Positions 51,519 to 61,360 are shown, numbered from the stretch's first letter. The stretch is 64,000 nucleotides of DNA from Actinomyces sp. (GCF_029851875.1 NZ_JARKVC010000032.1:18709-82708); one strand, 5' to 3'. Numbers and translations are program-made. The notes: a model not told the origin generated them from the letters alone.

Positions 51519-53210
51519 TCAGGCAGCCGGCTTGAGGCGCTGGAGGATGATGCCCGAGGACCATCCGCTCCAGGAGGCGGGAAGCGCGTAGGCGTCCTCC
51601 TTGCTGGGCCAGCCCACGTAGCGAGAGGTGTTGAACTCCGTGAGCATGGAGTTGACGTAGATCGGGATGTAGGGGAGGTCCTCAGCCACCTGCTCCTGGA
51701 TGACGGCGTACTGCTTGGCCTTCTCCGCCTCGTCGTCGGTCAGGCTTGCGGCATGTATCGCGGCGTCAACGACCTCGTTGGAGTAGCGGGCGTAGTTGCC
51801 GCCGATGGCGGACTCGCCCACGGGTGCCGTGGAGTCAGTGTGGAGCATCCGCTTGTAGGTGAAGTAGGGGTCGGTGGAGGCGCCCAGGCCCAGGGAGTCC
51901 AGGGATAGCTGGTAGTCCCCGCTCAGCTGCTTCTGGTTCCACTCGTTCCAGGACACCTGTGAGGTCGTCAGCTCGATGCCGGCCTTGGCGAGCTGCTGGA
52001 CCAGGGCGTCGTTGATGGAGATGAAGTCTGACCACCCCGAGACGGTCTGGATGGTCAGGGCCAGACGCTCGCCGTCCTTCTCGCGCACGCCGTCTGCTCC
52101 CTCGACCCAGCCGGCCTCGTCCAGGATCTTCTTGGCGCGCTCCAGGTCCGCGGACTGGGGGACGATGACGTTGTCCTTGTCCGCGATCCACTGGTCGTCG
52201 CGTCCGGGCATCAGCAGAGAGGGCGAGGCCTCTGCGGCGAAGCCGCCGCCGGCCAGCTTGTTGAGCTGGGCACGGTCGATGGCGTAGTAGATCGCCTGGC
52301 GCACGGCCTTGTCTGTCTGGGGGCCGGTGGCGCCGAGCTCTGCGTTGCCGGAGGCGTAGATGCAGGTCGTCATCGAGGGGGTGTTGACGTAGGTCAGATC
52401 CGGGTTGGAGGCGATGATCTGGTCGATTCCCGGCAGGAAGGCGCTCATCCAGTCGACTTGGCCGTCCACCAGCGAGGCCGAGGCGCTGTCAGCGTTCTCC
52501 AGGGAGATGTAGCGGACCTCGGAGACGGCAGGCTTGCCGCCCCAGTACCTCTCGTTGGCAACCAGCGAGTAGGACTGGGCGGACATGGTCTCCAGGACGA
52601 AGGGGCCGGTGCCCACAGGCTTGTCGTTGGTGTAGGTGTCCGGCTCAGCCACGTCCTTCCACAGGTGCTCCGGAAGGATGCCCTGGTTGCCGAGGGTGTC
52701 AGCCTCGGAGGTGAAGGAGGTCTGGGAGAAGGTGAGGATGACGGTGGTGTCATCAGTAGCCTCAGCAGTGGCTGCCAGGCCGGAGGTGTTGAGGGCCGGA
52801 GTCCTCTGGATGAGGTTGAAGGTGAAGGCGACGTCCTTGGCAGTGAACGGCTCACCGTCGGACCAGGTGACACCCTCACGGGTGGTGACGGTGAGCTGGG
52901 TGCCGTCCTCGTTCCACGAGAAGTCGGTGCCAAGCATGGGCTGAGGGTCCTCGCCGGTGACGAGGTTGTAGAAGAAGAGGGTCTCGAAGATCAGGCCGCG
53001 GGTGGGCTGGAGGGCGGTCGGGCTCTGCGGGTTGAAGTTGGCGGTGACGGTGCCGGTGGCGCCGTTGAAGACCGTCAGCACCTCACCGGAGGAGCCCGAG
53101 CCCTGGGAGGAGCCCGAGCCGCCGCAGGCCGCGAGCGCACCCAGGCACGCGGCAGCGGCGGAGGAGACCAGGAACGAGCGGCGGGCGATGGGAGTGGGGA
53201 GCAGCGACAT
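51519..53210 (-). CDS. Solute-binding lipoprotein of an Opp-type ABC importer (SBP family 5)
   Basis: 563 residues. The N-terminus has twin arginines in ARRSFLVSSAAAACLGALAACGG, so Tat-type export is possible, and the lipobox LAAC makes it a lipoprotein. SBP_bac_5 features are LTVTTREGVTWSDGEPFTAKDVAFTFNLIQ, VGTGPFVLETMSAQSYSLVANERYWGG and ARKILDEAGW-like ERAKKILDEAGWVEGADGVREKDGERL. Family 5 proteins bind peptides and, in some bacteria, beta-linked oligosaccharides. The esterase and beta-mannosidase downstream favour a manno-oligosaccharide ligand here. Confidence 0.9.
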   Translation of the reverse strand: MSLLPTPIARRSFLVSSAAAACLGALAACGGSGSSQGSGSSGEVLTVFNGATGTVTANFNPQSPTALQPTRGLIFETLFFYNLVTGEDPQPMLGTDFSWNEDGTQLTVTTREGVTWSDGEPFTAKDVAFTFNLIQRTPALNTSGLAATAEATDDTTVILTFSQTSFTSEADTLGNQGILPEHLWKDVAEPDTYTNDKPVGTGPFVLETMSAQSYSLVANERYWGGKPAVSEVRYISLENADSASASLVDGQVDWMSAFLPGIDQIIASNPDLTYVNTPSMTTCIYASGNAELGATGPQTDKAVRQAIYYAIDRAQLNKLAGGGFAAEASPSLLMPGRDDQWIADKDNVIVPQSADLERAKKILDEAGWVEGADGVREKDGERLALTIQTVSGWSDFISINDALVQQLAKAGIELTTSQVSWNEWNQKQLSGDYQLSLDSLGLGASTDPYFTYKRMLHTDSTAPVGESAIGGNYARYSNEVVDAAIHAASLTDDEAEKAKQYAVIQEQVAEDLPYIPIYVNSMLTEFNTSRYVGWPSKEDAYALPASWSGWSSGIILQRLKPAA

Positions 53211-53296
53211 TGCTTGCCTTCTTTCATGGGCGCCGACTGTGGCGCGTGACCGGTAGCTCAGGAGGGGCCCTCCCGGCGACGCCCACTATCTTTGCG

Positions 53297-53310
53297 TACT
53301 TAACTAAGTA
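53297..53310. promoter_or_regulatory. Palindromic operator candidate upstream of the Opp/beta-mannosidase operon
   Basis: TACTTAACTAAGTA has perfect 6-bp arms around AC and is flanked by TTGC (53292) and GCAA (53314). It lies about 90 bp upstream of the lipoprotein start in an AT-richer patch. The site resembles AT-rich ROK operators, and a ROK gene ends the locus. Confidence 0.5.
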
Positions 53311-53605
53311 AGTGCAAGAGGTAGAAAGTCCTAGGTCTGGGCTACAGGGCGACCGGGGTGCTGGGGGTACCTGGCTGTCAGGCTGCTGGGGCCATCTTCT
53401 GGCGCCTTGACCTCAGCCATGAACCGATTGCTATCGTGCCTCCACGACGAAGGAGCGTCTGCCAGGCCTCCACACGCACGCTGCCGTGGGCATGCTGCAG
53501 GCACCTCCCCCACGACCACGAGCTGCGCCTGTCACCCCGCCGGTGGCTGGCCGCCCTTCCCCAGGCGCAATGACCACACGCTCCTCCTACAAGACCGGCC
53601 ATCAG

Positions 53606-53650
53606 CGACCGCGGCGTGCCTCCCAGAGCCCGGGAGGCACGCCGCGGTCG
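53606..53650 (-). terminator. Perfect 19-bp hairpin terminator of the purS-purQ transcript
   Basis: CGACCGCGGCGTGCCTCCC and GGGAGGCACGCCGCGGTCG pair perfectly, 40 bp downstream of the purQ stop. Confidence 0.8.
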
Positions 53651-53689
53651 TCAACGCGCGCACCGCGAGAACGCGGCGTCACAAGTCTC

Positions 53690-54388
53690 TCAGGCCCCGA
53701 CCAGCGCGCTGATAGCGGACTGGAAGATCCTCAGTCCGTCCACGCCCGTGCGCGGGCCCGCCGCGGAGTCCGGCCCGAAGCCCGGCTCGACGGCGTGCTC
53801 GGGATGCGGCATCAGCCCGACGACGTTGCCGCGCTCGTTGCGCACGCCGGCGATGTCACGCGCCGAGCCGTTGGGGTTGGAACCGGTGTAACGGAAGACC
53901 ACGAGCCCCTCTCCCTCCAGGCGGTCGAGCTCCTCGGGCGAGGCGATGAAGTTGCCCTCACCGTTCTTCATGGGGATGGTGATCTCGTCACCATCCTCGA
54001 AGAGGTTGGTCCACGCCGTTGTCGTGGACTCGACCCGCAGTCCCTGCTCGCGGCAGATGAACTTCTGGTGGTCGTTACGAATGAGAGCGCCAGGCAGCAG
54101 GTGCGCCTCGGCCAGGATCTGGAAGCCGTTGCAGATGCCGAGCACGGGCATGCCCTTGCCGGCTGCCTCAACAACCTCGTCCATGACCGGGGCAAAGCGC
54201 GCGATGGCGCCGCAGCGCAGGTAGTCGCCGTAGGAGAACCCGCCGGGCACCACGACGGCGTCGACGCCGTGGAGGTCGGTGTCCTTGTGCCACAGGGAGA
54301 CCGGCTCGGCACCGGCCAGGCGCACGGCCCGCAGCGCGTCGACGTCGTCGAGCGTGCCGGGGAAGGTGATGACGCCGATGCGGGTCAC
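53690..54388 (-). CDS. purQ: Phosphoribosylformylglycinamidine synthase glutaminase subunit
   Basis: 232 residues. [27 protein letters not shown] opens the class I amidotransferase. [20 protein letters not shown], the nucleophile Cys in [21 protein letters not shown], and the His/Glu in [14 protein letters not shown] complete the triad. It supplies ammonia to PurL. Its start overlaps the purS stop by 4 bp. Confidence 0.97.
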   Translation of the reverse strand: MTRIGVITFPGTLDDVDALRAVRLAGAEPVSLWHKDTDLHGVDAVVVPGGFSYGDYLRCGAIARFAPVMDEVVEAAGKGMPVLGICNGFQILAEAHLLPGALIRNDHQKFICREQGLRVESTTTAWTNLFEDGDEITIPMKNGEGNFIASPEELDRLEGEGLVVFRYTGSNPNGSARDIAGVRNERGNVVGLMPHPEHAVEPGFGPDSAAGPRTGVDGLRIFQSAISALVGA

Positions 54389-54648
54389 GCCTGGGCCCCC
54401 TCGTCCTCAGCGTGAACGGAGACGACGTCCTCGATGATGGGGTTGGACAGCAGCTTCTCGGCAGCCTCGGCCGCAGCGTCCAGGTGGGCCTGCGTGACCG
54501 TGCCGTCGACCGTCAGCTCGAAGCGACGCCCCTGGCGTACCGCGGTGAACTGGTCGAATCCGAGCCGCGGCAGGCTCCCGACAACTGCCTTGCCCTGGGG
54601 ATCAAGAATCTCGGGCTTGGGCATGACCTCGACGACGATACGTCCCAT
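54385..54648 (-). CDS. purS: Phosphoribosylformylglycinamidine synthase subunit PurS
   Basis: 87 residues, the normal PurS size. [27 protein letters not shown] and [13 protein letters not shown] are conserved, and the C-terminal [18 protein letters not shown] strand completes the dimeric fold. It bridges PurQ and PurL in the FGAM synthase complex. Its presence identifies the three-subunit type of enzyme, consistent with the 800-residue PurL. Confidence 0.96.
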   Translation of the reverse strand: MGRIVVEVMPKPEILDPQGKAVVGSLPRLGFDQFTAVRQGRRFELTVDGTVTQAHLDAAAEAAEKLLSNPIIEDVVSVHAEDEGAQA

Positions 54649-54830
54649 CGGTTCTCCTGGGTGCGGGTGGGCGGAAGAGGGTCCGGACCCAGCCTACCCG
54701 GCCAGGTCGGGGCAGGCCCAGCCAGCGGGGCGCCAGGACCAGCGACGACGGCGAGGCCCCTCGCCCGTCACACCTCACCGGGTCCGCAGTCCCTCGGCCC
54801 TCGGCGGCTCCCACTGCCCGCCTACCTGAG

Positions 54831-55748
54831 TCACAGGGCGAGCGGGTGACCGGTCAGGCGCTCGTAGGCCTCGAGGTAACGGGCACGGGTGCGCTCAACG
54901 ACGTCGTCAGGCAGGGCCGGGGGCTGCTGGCCGCTGCCTCGCTGCCAGCCGGAGTCAGGCCCGGTGAGCCAGTCACGCACGAACTGCTTGTCAAAGGAGG
55001 GGGTCACCTGGCCCGGGACCCACTCGTCAGCCGGCCAGAAGCGCGAGGAGTCAGGGGTCAGGACCTCGTCTCCCAGGACCATCTGGCCGTCGGCGTCGCG
55101 ACCGAGCTCGAACTTGGTGTCCGCCAGGATGATCCCGCGCTCGCGCGCGATGTCCGCGGCAGCGCTGTACAGGCGCAGCGTGACCTCGCGCAGCGAGGAG
55201 GCTGTCACCTCCCCCACCATCTCAGCCACACGCTCAAGGCTCACGTTCTCGTCATGATCGCCGAGCTCGGCCTTGGCAGCCGGGGTGAAGACCGGCTCCG
55301 GCAGGCGTGAGGCCTCGGTCAGCCCCTCGGGCAGGGCGACGCCGCACACCGACCCTCCCGCTCGGTACTCCGCCAGTCCCGAGCCGGTGAGGTAGCCGCG
55401 GGCCACGCACTCCACCGGGTACATGTCCAGGCGCTGGCAGATCATGGCACGCCCAACCACCTGCTCGGGCACGTCAAGGGAGACGAGGTGGTTGGGGACG
55501 ATACCTGCCAGCTGCTCGAACCACCAGGCGGACAGGGCAGTAAGGACCTTGCCCTTGTCCGGGACGGGGGTGGACAGGATGTAGTCGTAGGCACTGATGC
55601 GGTCAGAGGCGACGACGAGGAGGACGTCCCGCCCGTCCCACGGGCCACCGGCCGCTGGGACGTAGACGTCCCGGACCTTGCCGGAGGACAGGTGCTGCCA
55701 GCCGGGCAGGGCGGGGGCAGCGGGGATGACAGGCTTGGTCGCGCTCAT
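54831..55748 (-). CDS. purC: Phosphoribosylaminoimidazole-succinocarboxamide synthase (SAICAR synthetase)
   Basis: 305 residues, the longer actinobacterial/eukaryote-like form. [18 protein letters not shown] and [38 protein letters not shown] bind [24 protein letters not shown] is diagnostic. [31 protein letters not shown] carries the aspartate/CAIR-binding residues. It lies 182 bp upstream of purS on the same strand, with no clear terminator between them. Confidence 0.97.
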   Translation of the reverse strand: MSATKPVIPAAPALPGWQHLSSGKVRDVYVPAAGGPWDGRDVLLVVASDRISAYDYILSTPVPDKGKVLTALSAWWFEQLAGIVPNHLVSLDVPEQVVGRAMICQRLDMYPVECVARGYLTGSGLAEYRAGGSVCGVALPEGLTEASRLPEPVFTPAAKAELGDHDENVSLERVAEMVGEVTASSLREVTLRLYSAAADIARERGIILADTKFELGRDADGQMVLGDEVLTPDSSRFWPADEWVPGQVTPSFDKQFVRDWLTGPDSGWQRGSGQQPPALPDDVVERTRARYLEAYERLTGHPLAL

Positions 55749-55820
55749 GGAGCCATCCTAGAGGGCTCCTGTGACACGAGCCCGAGCGCCTCGTGATCCC
55801 ACCTCGTGGACCAGGCCGCA

Positions 55821-55836
55821 CATGGTCTACACCATT
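55821..55836. promoter_or_regulatory. dre-like (DasR/NagR) operator, copy 1
   Basis: CATGGTCTACACCATT matches the TGGTCTAGACCA core of GntR-family DasR sites at 11 of 12 positions, upstream of the GH84 gene. Confidence 0.65.
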
Positions 55837-55853
55837 TCGCCGTCTGAGCCTGC

Positions 55854-55869
55854 GGTGGTCTAGACAACC
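55854..55869. promoter_or_regulatory. dre-like (DasR/NagR) operator, copy 2
   Basis: GGTGGTCTAGACAACC matches the same core at 11 of 12 positions. Its centre is 33 bp from copy 1, about three helical turns. Confidence 0.65.
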
Positions 55870-56002
55870 CCCGGCAGCACCGATATGGTGATGCCGGTTC
55901 CGATCACATCACAGAGTCGTCGTATGTGCAACGAAGCCATGCCAGCGCCGACCACTGTGGGAACCGCGCCATACCCACCCCTTCCTTCACTAGGACAGGT
56001 TC

Positions 56003-59000
56003 ATGTCACCTACATCGGCACGACGCAGACGTCCCACCGCCGCGTTCCTCACGTCCTTGATCGCGGTCCTCGGCCTGACCGTCCCTCCGGCCGCAGCGGC
56101 CGAGACCACCGTCCCTATCCACTCTGAGGTGGTAGCCGCCGCGGCAGCCTCCACCCACCCCACCGTCTTCCCGGTCCCCCAGTCACTGACCTGGGACGAC
56201 TCGCAGTCACTGCCCCTGAGCGGCCCGGTCGTCCTTGACGTCGCCAACGGCGACCAGCCCACCGCAGACCTGCTGCGCGGCATCGTCGAGGCCGCGGGCG
56301 GCAGCATCGTCGAGGCGGGGACCGACGGCGCCACCACGATCACGGTGAGCACGGTCCCTGCCGAGCAGCAGGGGGATGACATCTCCCAGGTCCCCGCTCA
56401 CGCCGAGGCCTACCTGCTGACCACCTCCACGCAGCCCAGCCCCACGATCACTATCCAGGGCGCGGACGACCGCGGTGCCTACTACGGCGCCCAGACCCTG
56501 GCCCAGCTCGTCGTCGACGGCAGCGTCACCGGAGCACGCGTGCGCGACTGGCCGCTCATGAGCGTGCGCGGCACCATCGAGGGCTTCTACGGCATCCCGT
56601 GGTCCCACCAGGCCCGCCAGGACATCCTGGCCTGGTCCGGCCCGCACAAGATGAACACCTACATCTACACCCCGAAGGACGACAGGTACCTGCGGGCTGC
56701 CTGGCGTGAGCTCTACCCCGCCGAGGAGCTGGCCGAGCTCAAGGAGCTCGTGGACGAGGCCGCCTCCCACCACGTCGACTTCGTCTTCGCCCTGTCTCCA
56801 GGTAATGACATCTGCTACTCCAAGGACAGTGACTACCAGGCCACGACCGCGAAGCTCGAGCAGCTGCGCAGCATCGGCGTGCGCTCCTTCTACATCGCGC
56901 TGGACGACATCAACCCGACGCTCAACTGCGACGAGGACTGGGACACCTTCCCCAGCCGCGGGCCCTGGACCCAGCTGGCCGACGCGCAGTCCTACTACCT
57001 CAACAAGGTCCAGAACGACTACATCAAGGGCCACCAGCTGCCAGACCTCATGATGGTGCCGACCAACTACAACGGCAACGCGACGGACCCCTTCAAGACC
57101 GCTCAGGGCGAGCGTCTGGACCAGAACATCCGGATGCAGTGGACCGGCATGGGCGTCTTCTCTGACACGATCTCCTCCGCCGAGGTCGTCAAGGCGACGC
57201 AGACCTACAACAACCAGCACATGTTCCTGTGGGACAACTTCCCGGTCAATGACGGCCAGCGCGGCCGTCTCTTCCTCAACCCGCTCACCGGGCGTGACCC
57301 CGAGCTCTACAAGCACCTGGAGGGCTTTACCTCCAACCCGATGATCGAGCCGTACGCGTCCTTCCCCTCGCTGGCCAACTACGGCGACTACACGTGGAAC
57401 GGCCCGGCCTATGACGCCAAGGCCTCCTTCTCGGCTGCTCTGGGTCGCATCGCCGGCGAGGACCCGGCCGTGCGTGCCTCGCTGGACGCCTTCGTCGACC
57501 TCAACCAGTCCTGGGGCCCCTACCGCCAGGACTCCGAGCACGCCCCGGCTCTAAGCGCCGACATCGAGGCCTTCAACGCCGCCCTTGCGGGCCAGGACGA
57601 GGAGGCGCTGACCGGGGCCACCACGACCTTGCGTGACCGCCTGGCACTCATTGCGGACACGCCGAGCTCCCTCAAGAAGCTGGCGGTCACCGGGTTCTAC
57701 GACGACGTCGCCCCGTGGGCCGAGGCCGCCGCGGACTGGGCCCACGCGAGCGAGGAGGCCGTCAACCTGCAACTGGCCCTGCGCTCGGGCGACGGCGAGG
57801 CCGCCACTGCCGCGCTGCTCAAGATGCAGCAGCACGAGCAGGTCGCCTCGACCACCAAGCGGGTCGATGACATGAACTCGAGCTTTGAGTACACCGAGAA
57901 CGCGATCGTGCCGTCCATCGGCGACGGCGTCTTCCAGGGCTTCCTGAGCAGCGCGACCAGGGCCTGGAACGAGTGGCTGGCCCTTCCTGCCGCCCAGGGG
58001 GCGAGCAGCCTGGACATCGCGGGCGTGACGACGACGATGGGCCAGTACGGGGACAACGCGCCGAGCCGTGCCGCTGACGGCGATGACAACACCTTCTGGT
58101 GGTCCAGCTCCAGCCCGTCCGCAGGCTCCTCCCTGACCGTGGACCTCGGCGAGGTCAAGGAGGTCGGCAACGTCGTCATCGAGCAGGGCCGCGCCGCTAA
58201 CCAGACCGGCGACATGATCTACCACGCCGCGGTGGAGGTCTCCTCCGACGGCCAGCAGTGGGAGCGCGTGGGCACCTACGAGAACGCCCCGACCATCGCC
58301 CAGGACCTGCCGGCCGGCACGCAGGCCCGTTACGTCCGCCTGGTCGCGACCGCGGCGAGCAGCAACTGGGTCCAGGTCCGCGAGTTCACGGTGTCCGCTC
58401 CCCTCACGGGTCTGTCCACGACCCTGACGACCGCGGACGGCCACGGCGTCACGGCCGCAGCCGACGCGGACGGCAGCACCTGGCTCCAGGCCGCCTCCCC
58501 GGAGGCCGCCGAGGGCTCGGTGACCCGTGAGTACCCGCAGGCCCTGACAGGCGCCCTCTCCGCCGTCGTCGCAGGCAGTCTCACCGGCACCGTGGAGGTG
58601 CTTGACGCCCAGGGCACGTGGAAGGCGGTCGGCGAGCTCTCTGCGGACCGTGCCTACCAGGTCTTCCCCTTCGAGGGACCAGCCACGGGCGTTCGCGTCT
58701 CCGGCACGGGGGCTTCACCCCTTCCCAGGATCCTGGAGCTCGGCCTTCGTCCCCTGCGCGCTGGGGACGTGGACAAGTCCAGCCTGGAGGCATCGATCAA
58801 GACCGCTGAGGAGGCGAAGGAGACCGTCGCGTACACCAAGGCCTCTGAGAAGGCGAAGGCTGACCTCGACGCCGCCCTGGCCACCGCCAAGGAGGTCGAC
58901 GCCAAGGTAGAGGCCACCCCGCAGGAGGTCGCCGCTGCCAAGGAGGCGCTTGACGCCGCGGTCAAGGCCCTCGACGGCCAGGAGACCCCCTCCGAGCCGA

Positions 59001-59272
59001 CCGACCAGCCCACTGACAACCCGAGCCAGCCGAGCGAGCAGCCCACTGAACCGACCGAGCCGTCTGACAGGCCGACTGACACGCCCAGCCAGTCGACTGA
59101 CAACCCCAGCCAGCCCGGCGCGTCGACGTCTCCCTCCGGCAAGGACACGGCCCGCGGCAAGGCGAGGCAGCGCCTGGCGAAGACCGGCGTCAGCATCGGC
59201 ATCGGCATCGCCGCGGCCGCAGGCCTGGCAGGTGCAGGCCTCCTGCTCGCCCGCCGCCGTCACGACGCCTAG
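56003..59272 (+). CDS. Cell-wall-anchored GH84 beta-N-acetylglucosaminidase
   Basis: 1089 residues. A signal peptide (about 1-34, ending AAAAE) precedes the hexosaminidase N-terminal domain. The GH84 barrel begins near residue 190 with TIEGFYGIPWSHQARQDILAW; the catalytic Asp pair is in FYIALDDINP near residue 300. An F5/8 type C (CBM32-like) domain spans about 673-798. A FIVAR-like helical repeat (AKEVDAKVEATPQEVAAAKEAL) follows, then a Pro/Thr/Ser-rich linker with PTDNPSQPSEQ repeats, and the sorting signal LAKTGVSIGIGIAAAAGLAG..RRR from about 1057. It likely trims GlcNAc from host mucins or glycoproteins, under GlcNAc-responsive control by the upstream dre-like sites. Confidence 0.94.
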   Translation: MSPTSARRRRPTAAFLTSLIAVLGLTVPPAAAAETTVPIHSEVVAAAAASTHPTVFPVPQSLTWDDSQSLPLSGPVVLDVANGDQPTADLLRGIVEAAGGSIVEAGTDGATTITVSTVPAEQQGDDISQVPAHAEAYLLTTSTQPSPTITIQGADDRGAYYGAQTLAQLVVDGSVTGARVRDWPLMSVRGTIEGFYGIPWSHQARQDILAWSGPHKMNTYIYTPKDDRYLRAAWRELYPAEELAELKELVDEAASHHVDFVFALSPGNDICYSKDSDYQATTAKLEQLRSIGVRSFYIALDDINPTLNCDEDWDTFPSRGPWTQLADAQSYYLNKVQNDYIKGHQLPDLMMVPTNYNGNATDPFKTAQGERLDQNIRMQWTGMGVFSDTISSAEVVKATQTYNNQHMFLWDNFPVNDGQRGRLFLNPLTGRDPELYKHLEGFTSNPMIEPYASFPSLANYGDYTWNGPAYDAKASFSAALGRIAGEDPAVRASLDAFVDLNQSWGPYRQDSEHAPALSADIEAFNAALAGQDEEALTGATTTLRDRLALIADTPSSLKKLAVTGFYDDVAPWAEAAADWAHASEEAVNLQLALRSGDGEAATAALLKMQQHEQVASTTKRVDDMNSSFEYTENAIVPSIGDGVFQGFLSSATRAWNEWLALPAAQGASSLDIAGVTTTMGQYGDNAPSRAADGDDNTFWWSSSSPSAGSSLTVDLGEVKEVGNVVIEQGRAANQTGDMIYHAAVEVSSDGQQWERVGTYENAPTIAQDLPAGTQARYVRLVATAASSNWVQVREFTVSAPLTGLSTTLTTADGHGVTAAADADGSTWLQAASPEAAEGSVTREYPQALTGALSAVVAGSLTGTVEVLDAQGTWKAVGELSADRAYQVFPFEGPATGVRVSGTGASPLPRILELGLRPLRAGDVDKSSLEASIKTAEEAKETVAYTKASEKAKADLDAALATAKEVDAKVEATPQEVAAAKEALDAAVKALDGQETPSEPTDQPTDNPSQPSEQPTEPTEPSDRPTDTPSQSTDNPSQPGASTSPSGKDTARGKARQRLAKTGVSIGIGIAAAAGLAGAGLLLARRRHDA

Positions 59273-59307
59273 TCACTGACCCTGCGGCAACAGCCTGCCG
59301 TAGCAAC

Positions 59308-59347
59308 CGGGTGTGGGCCGTTCTCCTCGGAGAGCGGCCCACACCCG
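59308..59347 (+). terminator. Hairpin terminator of the GH84 gene
   Basis: CGGGTGTGGGCCGTTCTCC and GAGAGCGGCCCACACCCG form a long stem 36 bp after the stop. Confidence 0.75.
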
Positions 59348-59375
59348 TTCCAGCCACCCGTGCCGCGCCTGCCTG

Positions 59376-59422
59376 CCGACGGCGCCGCGCGCTCCCGTGC
59401 AGAGCGAGCGGCGCCGTCGTCG
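59376..59422 (-). terminator. Hairpin terminator of purD
   Basis: GACGGCGCCGC and GCGGCGCCGTC pair around a 20-nt loop just downstream of the minus-strand purD stop. Confidence 0.6.
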
Positions 59423-59436
59423 GTTGCCGTGCCGGG

Positions 59437-60690
59437 CTAGCGGCCCAGTGCGATGTCCTTGCGGTACTGGGCTCCGTCAAGGTGGATCAAGCCGATCGCC
59501 TCGTAGGCGCGGGCGCGCGCGTGCTCCACCGTGTCCCCCAGGGCGACCACGGACAGGACGCGCCCGCCGGTGGCGACGAGCTCGCCGTCGTCGTCCAGGC
59601 CGGTACCTGCGTGCAGGACGTGCACGCCGTCGAGCGCCTCAGCGGCCTCGATCCCGGTGACGCGCCCGCCGGTGGTGACGGTGCCGGGGTATCCCGGGGC
59701 CGCAAGGACGACGTCGACAGCAGCCTGGTCGGACCAGGTCGGGCAGGAGACCTCGTGGAGACGGCCGGTGGCTGCGGCCAGCAGCAGCTCGGGCAGGGAG
59801 GAGGTCAGGCGAGCCAGGACGGCCTGGGTCTCAGGGTCGCCGAAGCGGACGTTGAACTCCACCACGCGCAGGCCGCGACTGGTCAGGGCCAGGCCGCAGT
59901 AGAGCAGGCCGGAGAAGGAGGCGCCACGTCGCGCCATCTCGTCGACGACGGGCTGTGCGACCTCTGAGACGACCTGCTCGGTCAGCTCCGCAGGCGCCCA
60001 GGTGAGCGGGGTGTAGGAGCCCATGCCGCCGGTGTTGGGGCCGGCGTCGCCGTCGGCCAGACGCTTGAAGTCCTGGGCGGGGGCAAGGGGACGGACGGTG
60101 GCCCCGTCGCAGACGCAGAAGAGGGAGACCTCGGGGCCGTCGAGGTAGTCCTCGACGACGACGCGGCCCCCCTCCTTGGCCAGGCAGGCCAGGCCGTGGG
60201 CGAGGGCGGCGGCGCGGTCATCGGTGACGACGACGCCCTTGCCTGCGGCGAGCCCGTCGTCCTTGACGACGTAGGGGGCGCCGAAGCGCTCGAAGGCGGC
60301 CTCAAGCTCAGCCTGCGTGGTGCACACGGCGGCCTCGGCGGTAGGGACGCCGGCCGTCTCCATGACCTCCTTGGCGAAGGCCTTGGAGCCCTCGAGACGG
60401 GCGGCCTCGGCGCCGGGCCCGAAGACGGGGACGCCGGCCTCACGCAGGGCGTCAGCGACCCCTGCCACCAGCGGGGCCTCGGGGCCGACGACGACGAGGT
60501 CGGCCTGCATCTCGGCGGCGAGCTGGGTGACTTCGGTGGGCGAGGCAGGGTCCGCCTTGATGTTGATGGCGACGGCGCCGATGCCAGGGTTTCCAGGGAC
60601 GGCGACGAGCTCGGTGGTCTTCGGGTCTGCGGCAAGGGCACGGGCGAGGGCGTGTTCGCGCGCGCCGGAGCCTAGAAGGAGGATCTTCAC
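59437..60690 (-). CDS. purD: Phosphoribosylamine-glycine ligase (GAR synthetase)
   Basis: 417 residues from the GTG at 60690; the track includes 19 extra unsupported residues. [20 protein letters not shown] is the N-terminal signature. [26 protein letters not shown] and [17 protein letters not shown] are conserved, and [18 protein letters not shown] is the ATP-grasp lysine loop. [17 protein letters not shown] binds metal and PRA. It catalyses the second purine step. It stands alone here, with the GH84 gene separating it from purC. Confidence 0.97.
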   Translation of the reverse strand: MKILLLGSGAREHALARALAADPKTTELVAVPGNPGIGAVAINIKADPASPTEVTQLAAEMQADLVVVGPEAPLVAGVADALREAGVPVFGPGAEAARLEGSKAFAKEVMETAGVPTAEAAVCTTQAELEAAFERFGAPYVVKDDGLAAGKGVVVTDDRAAALAHGLACLAKEGGRVVVEDYLDGPEVSLFCVCDGATVRPLAPAQDFKRLADGDAGPNTGGMGSYTPLTWAPAELTEQVVSEVAQPVVDEMARRGASFSGLLYCGLALTSRGLRVVEFNVRFGDPETQAVLARLTSSLPELLLAAATGRLHEVSCPTWSDQAAVDVVLAAPGYPGTVTTGGRVTGIEAAEALDGVHVLHAGTGLDDDGELVATGGRVLSVVALGDTVEHARARAYEAIGLIHLDGAQYRKDIALGR

Positions 60691-60837
60691 AGGGCCAGGG
60701 TAGCGGGGTCGGGCGCGCAGGCGGCGACACAGCCGCGCCCGACACACTGGGTACCGGTACCGAGGCGAAGTCCTCCACGCGGTCGGCGTCCGGCTGCGAG
60801 CAGCAGGGGGACGCCGACCGTGCCAGGAAGCACGCAG

Positions 60838-61329
60838 TCAGTCTGCCAGGAGCACCTGGATGAACGGGTGCTCGCCCTCACCGGCTGCGGCCTGAAGGCC
60901 CGCCGTCGTGGCGATGTCCTCCGCAGTGGCCCGGTAGGACTCCCCAAAGTAGGTCACGCCTGAGGACAGCACACCGACGCCGTCAGAGGTGACCACCTGG
61001 ACGGAGATGTAGCCAGCCTGTCGCAGGCTGGTCGCCAGCTCGTTCGCCTTGTCGGCCTGGAGGCTGGAGGCCTGGATGTTGACGGCTGCCTCATGGCTGA
61101 CTGAGCCCAGCTTCGGGGCGGCGAAGGTCGGGCGGACGGTGATGGGGGCAGCAACGTTGACGGAGGCGGCGGCGCTCGCCTGTCTCTCAGCGCTTCCGTC
61201 AGGGCCCAGGGCCAGGTATCCGAGGGCGGCAGCGGTGATCAAACCACCGACGACGGTGACAATTCCCCAGATCAGCAGCCACGGCTTCTCGTTGCCGGAG
61301 GTCCTGGCTGCTTGTGCGTGCTTGATCAT
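60838..61329 (-). CDS. Membrane-anchored LytR C-terminal-domain-like protein
   Basis: 163 residues. One membrane helix near 18-41 (PWLLIWGIVTVVGGLITAAALGYLALG) follows a short cytoplasmic segment, giving an N-in topology. The external part, AAVNIQASSLQADKANELATSLRQAGYISVQVVTSDGVGVLSSGVTYFGESYRATAEDIATTAGL, matches the LytR_C domain (strand, helix, strand with a Y-F/G motif). The domain usually ends LCP enzymes but here stands alone. Role at the wall is likely but unspecified. It is 148 bp upstream of purD on the same strand. Confidence 0.7.
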   Translation of the reverse strand: MIKHAQAARTSGNEKPWLLIWGIVTVVGGLITAAALGYLALGPDGSAERQASAAASVNVAAPITVRPTFAAPKLGSVSHEAAVNIQASSLQADKANELATSLRQAGYISVQVVTSDGVGVLSSGVTYFGESYRATAEDIATTAGLQAAAGEGEHPFIQVLLAD

Positions 61330-61360
61330 GCAGGTCTTTCTCCGTGTCTCAGAAGACGGA

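Larger units (their letters stand above)
53211..53689. other. 479-bp gene-free region upstream of the importer operon
   Basis: It holds the palindromic operator candidate at 53297-53310 and the purQ terminator at 53606-53650. No gene is recognised in the rest. Confidence 0.6.
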
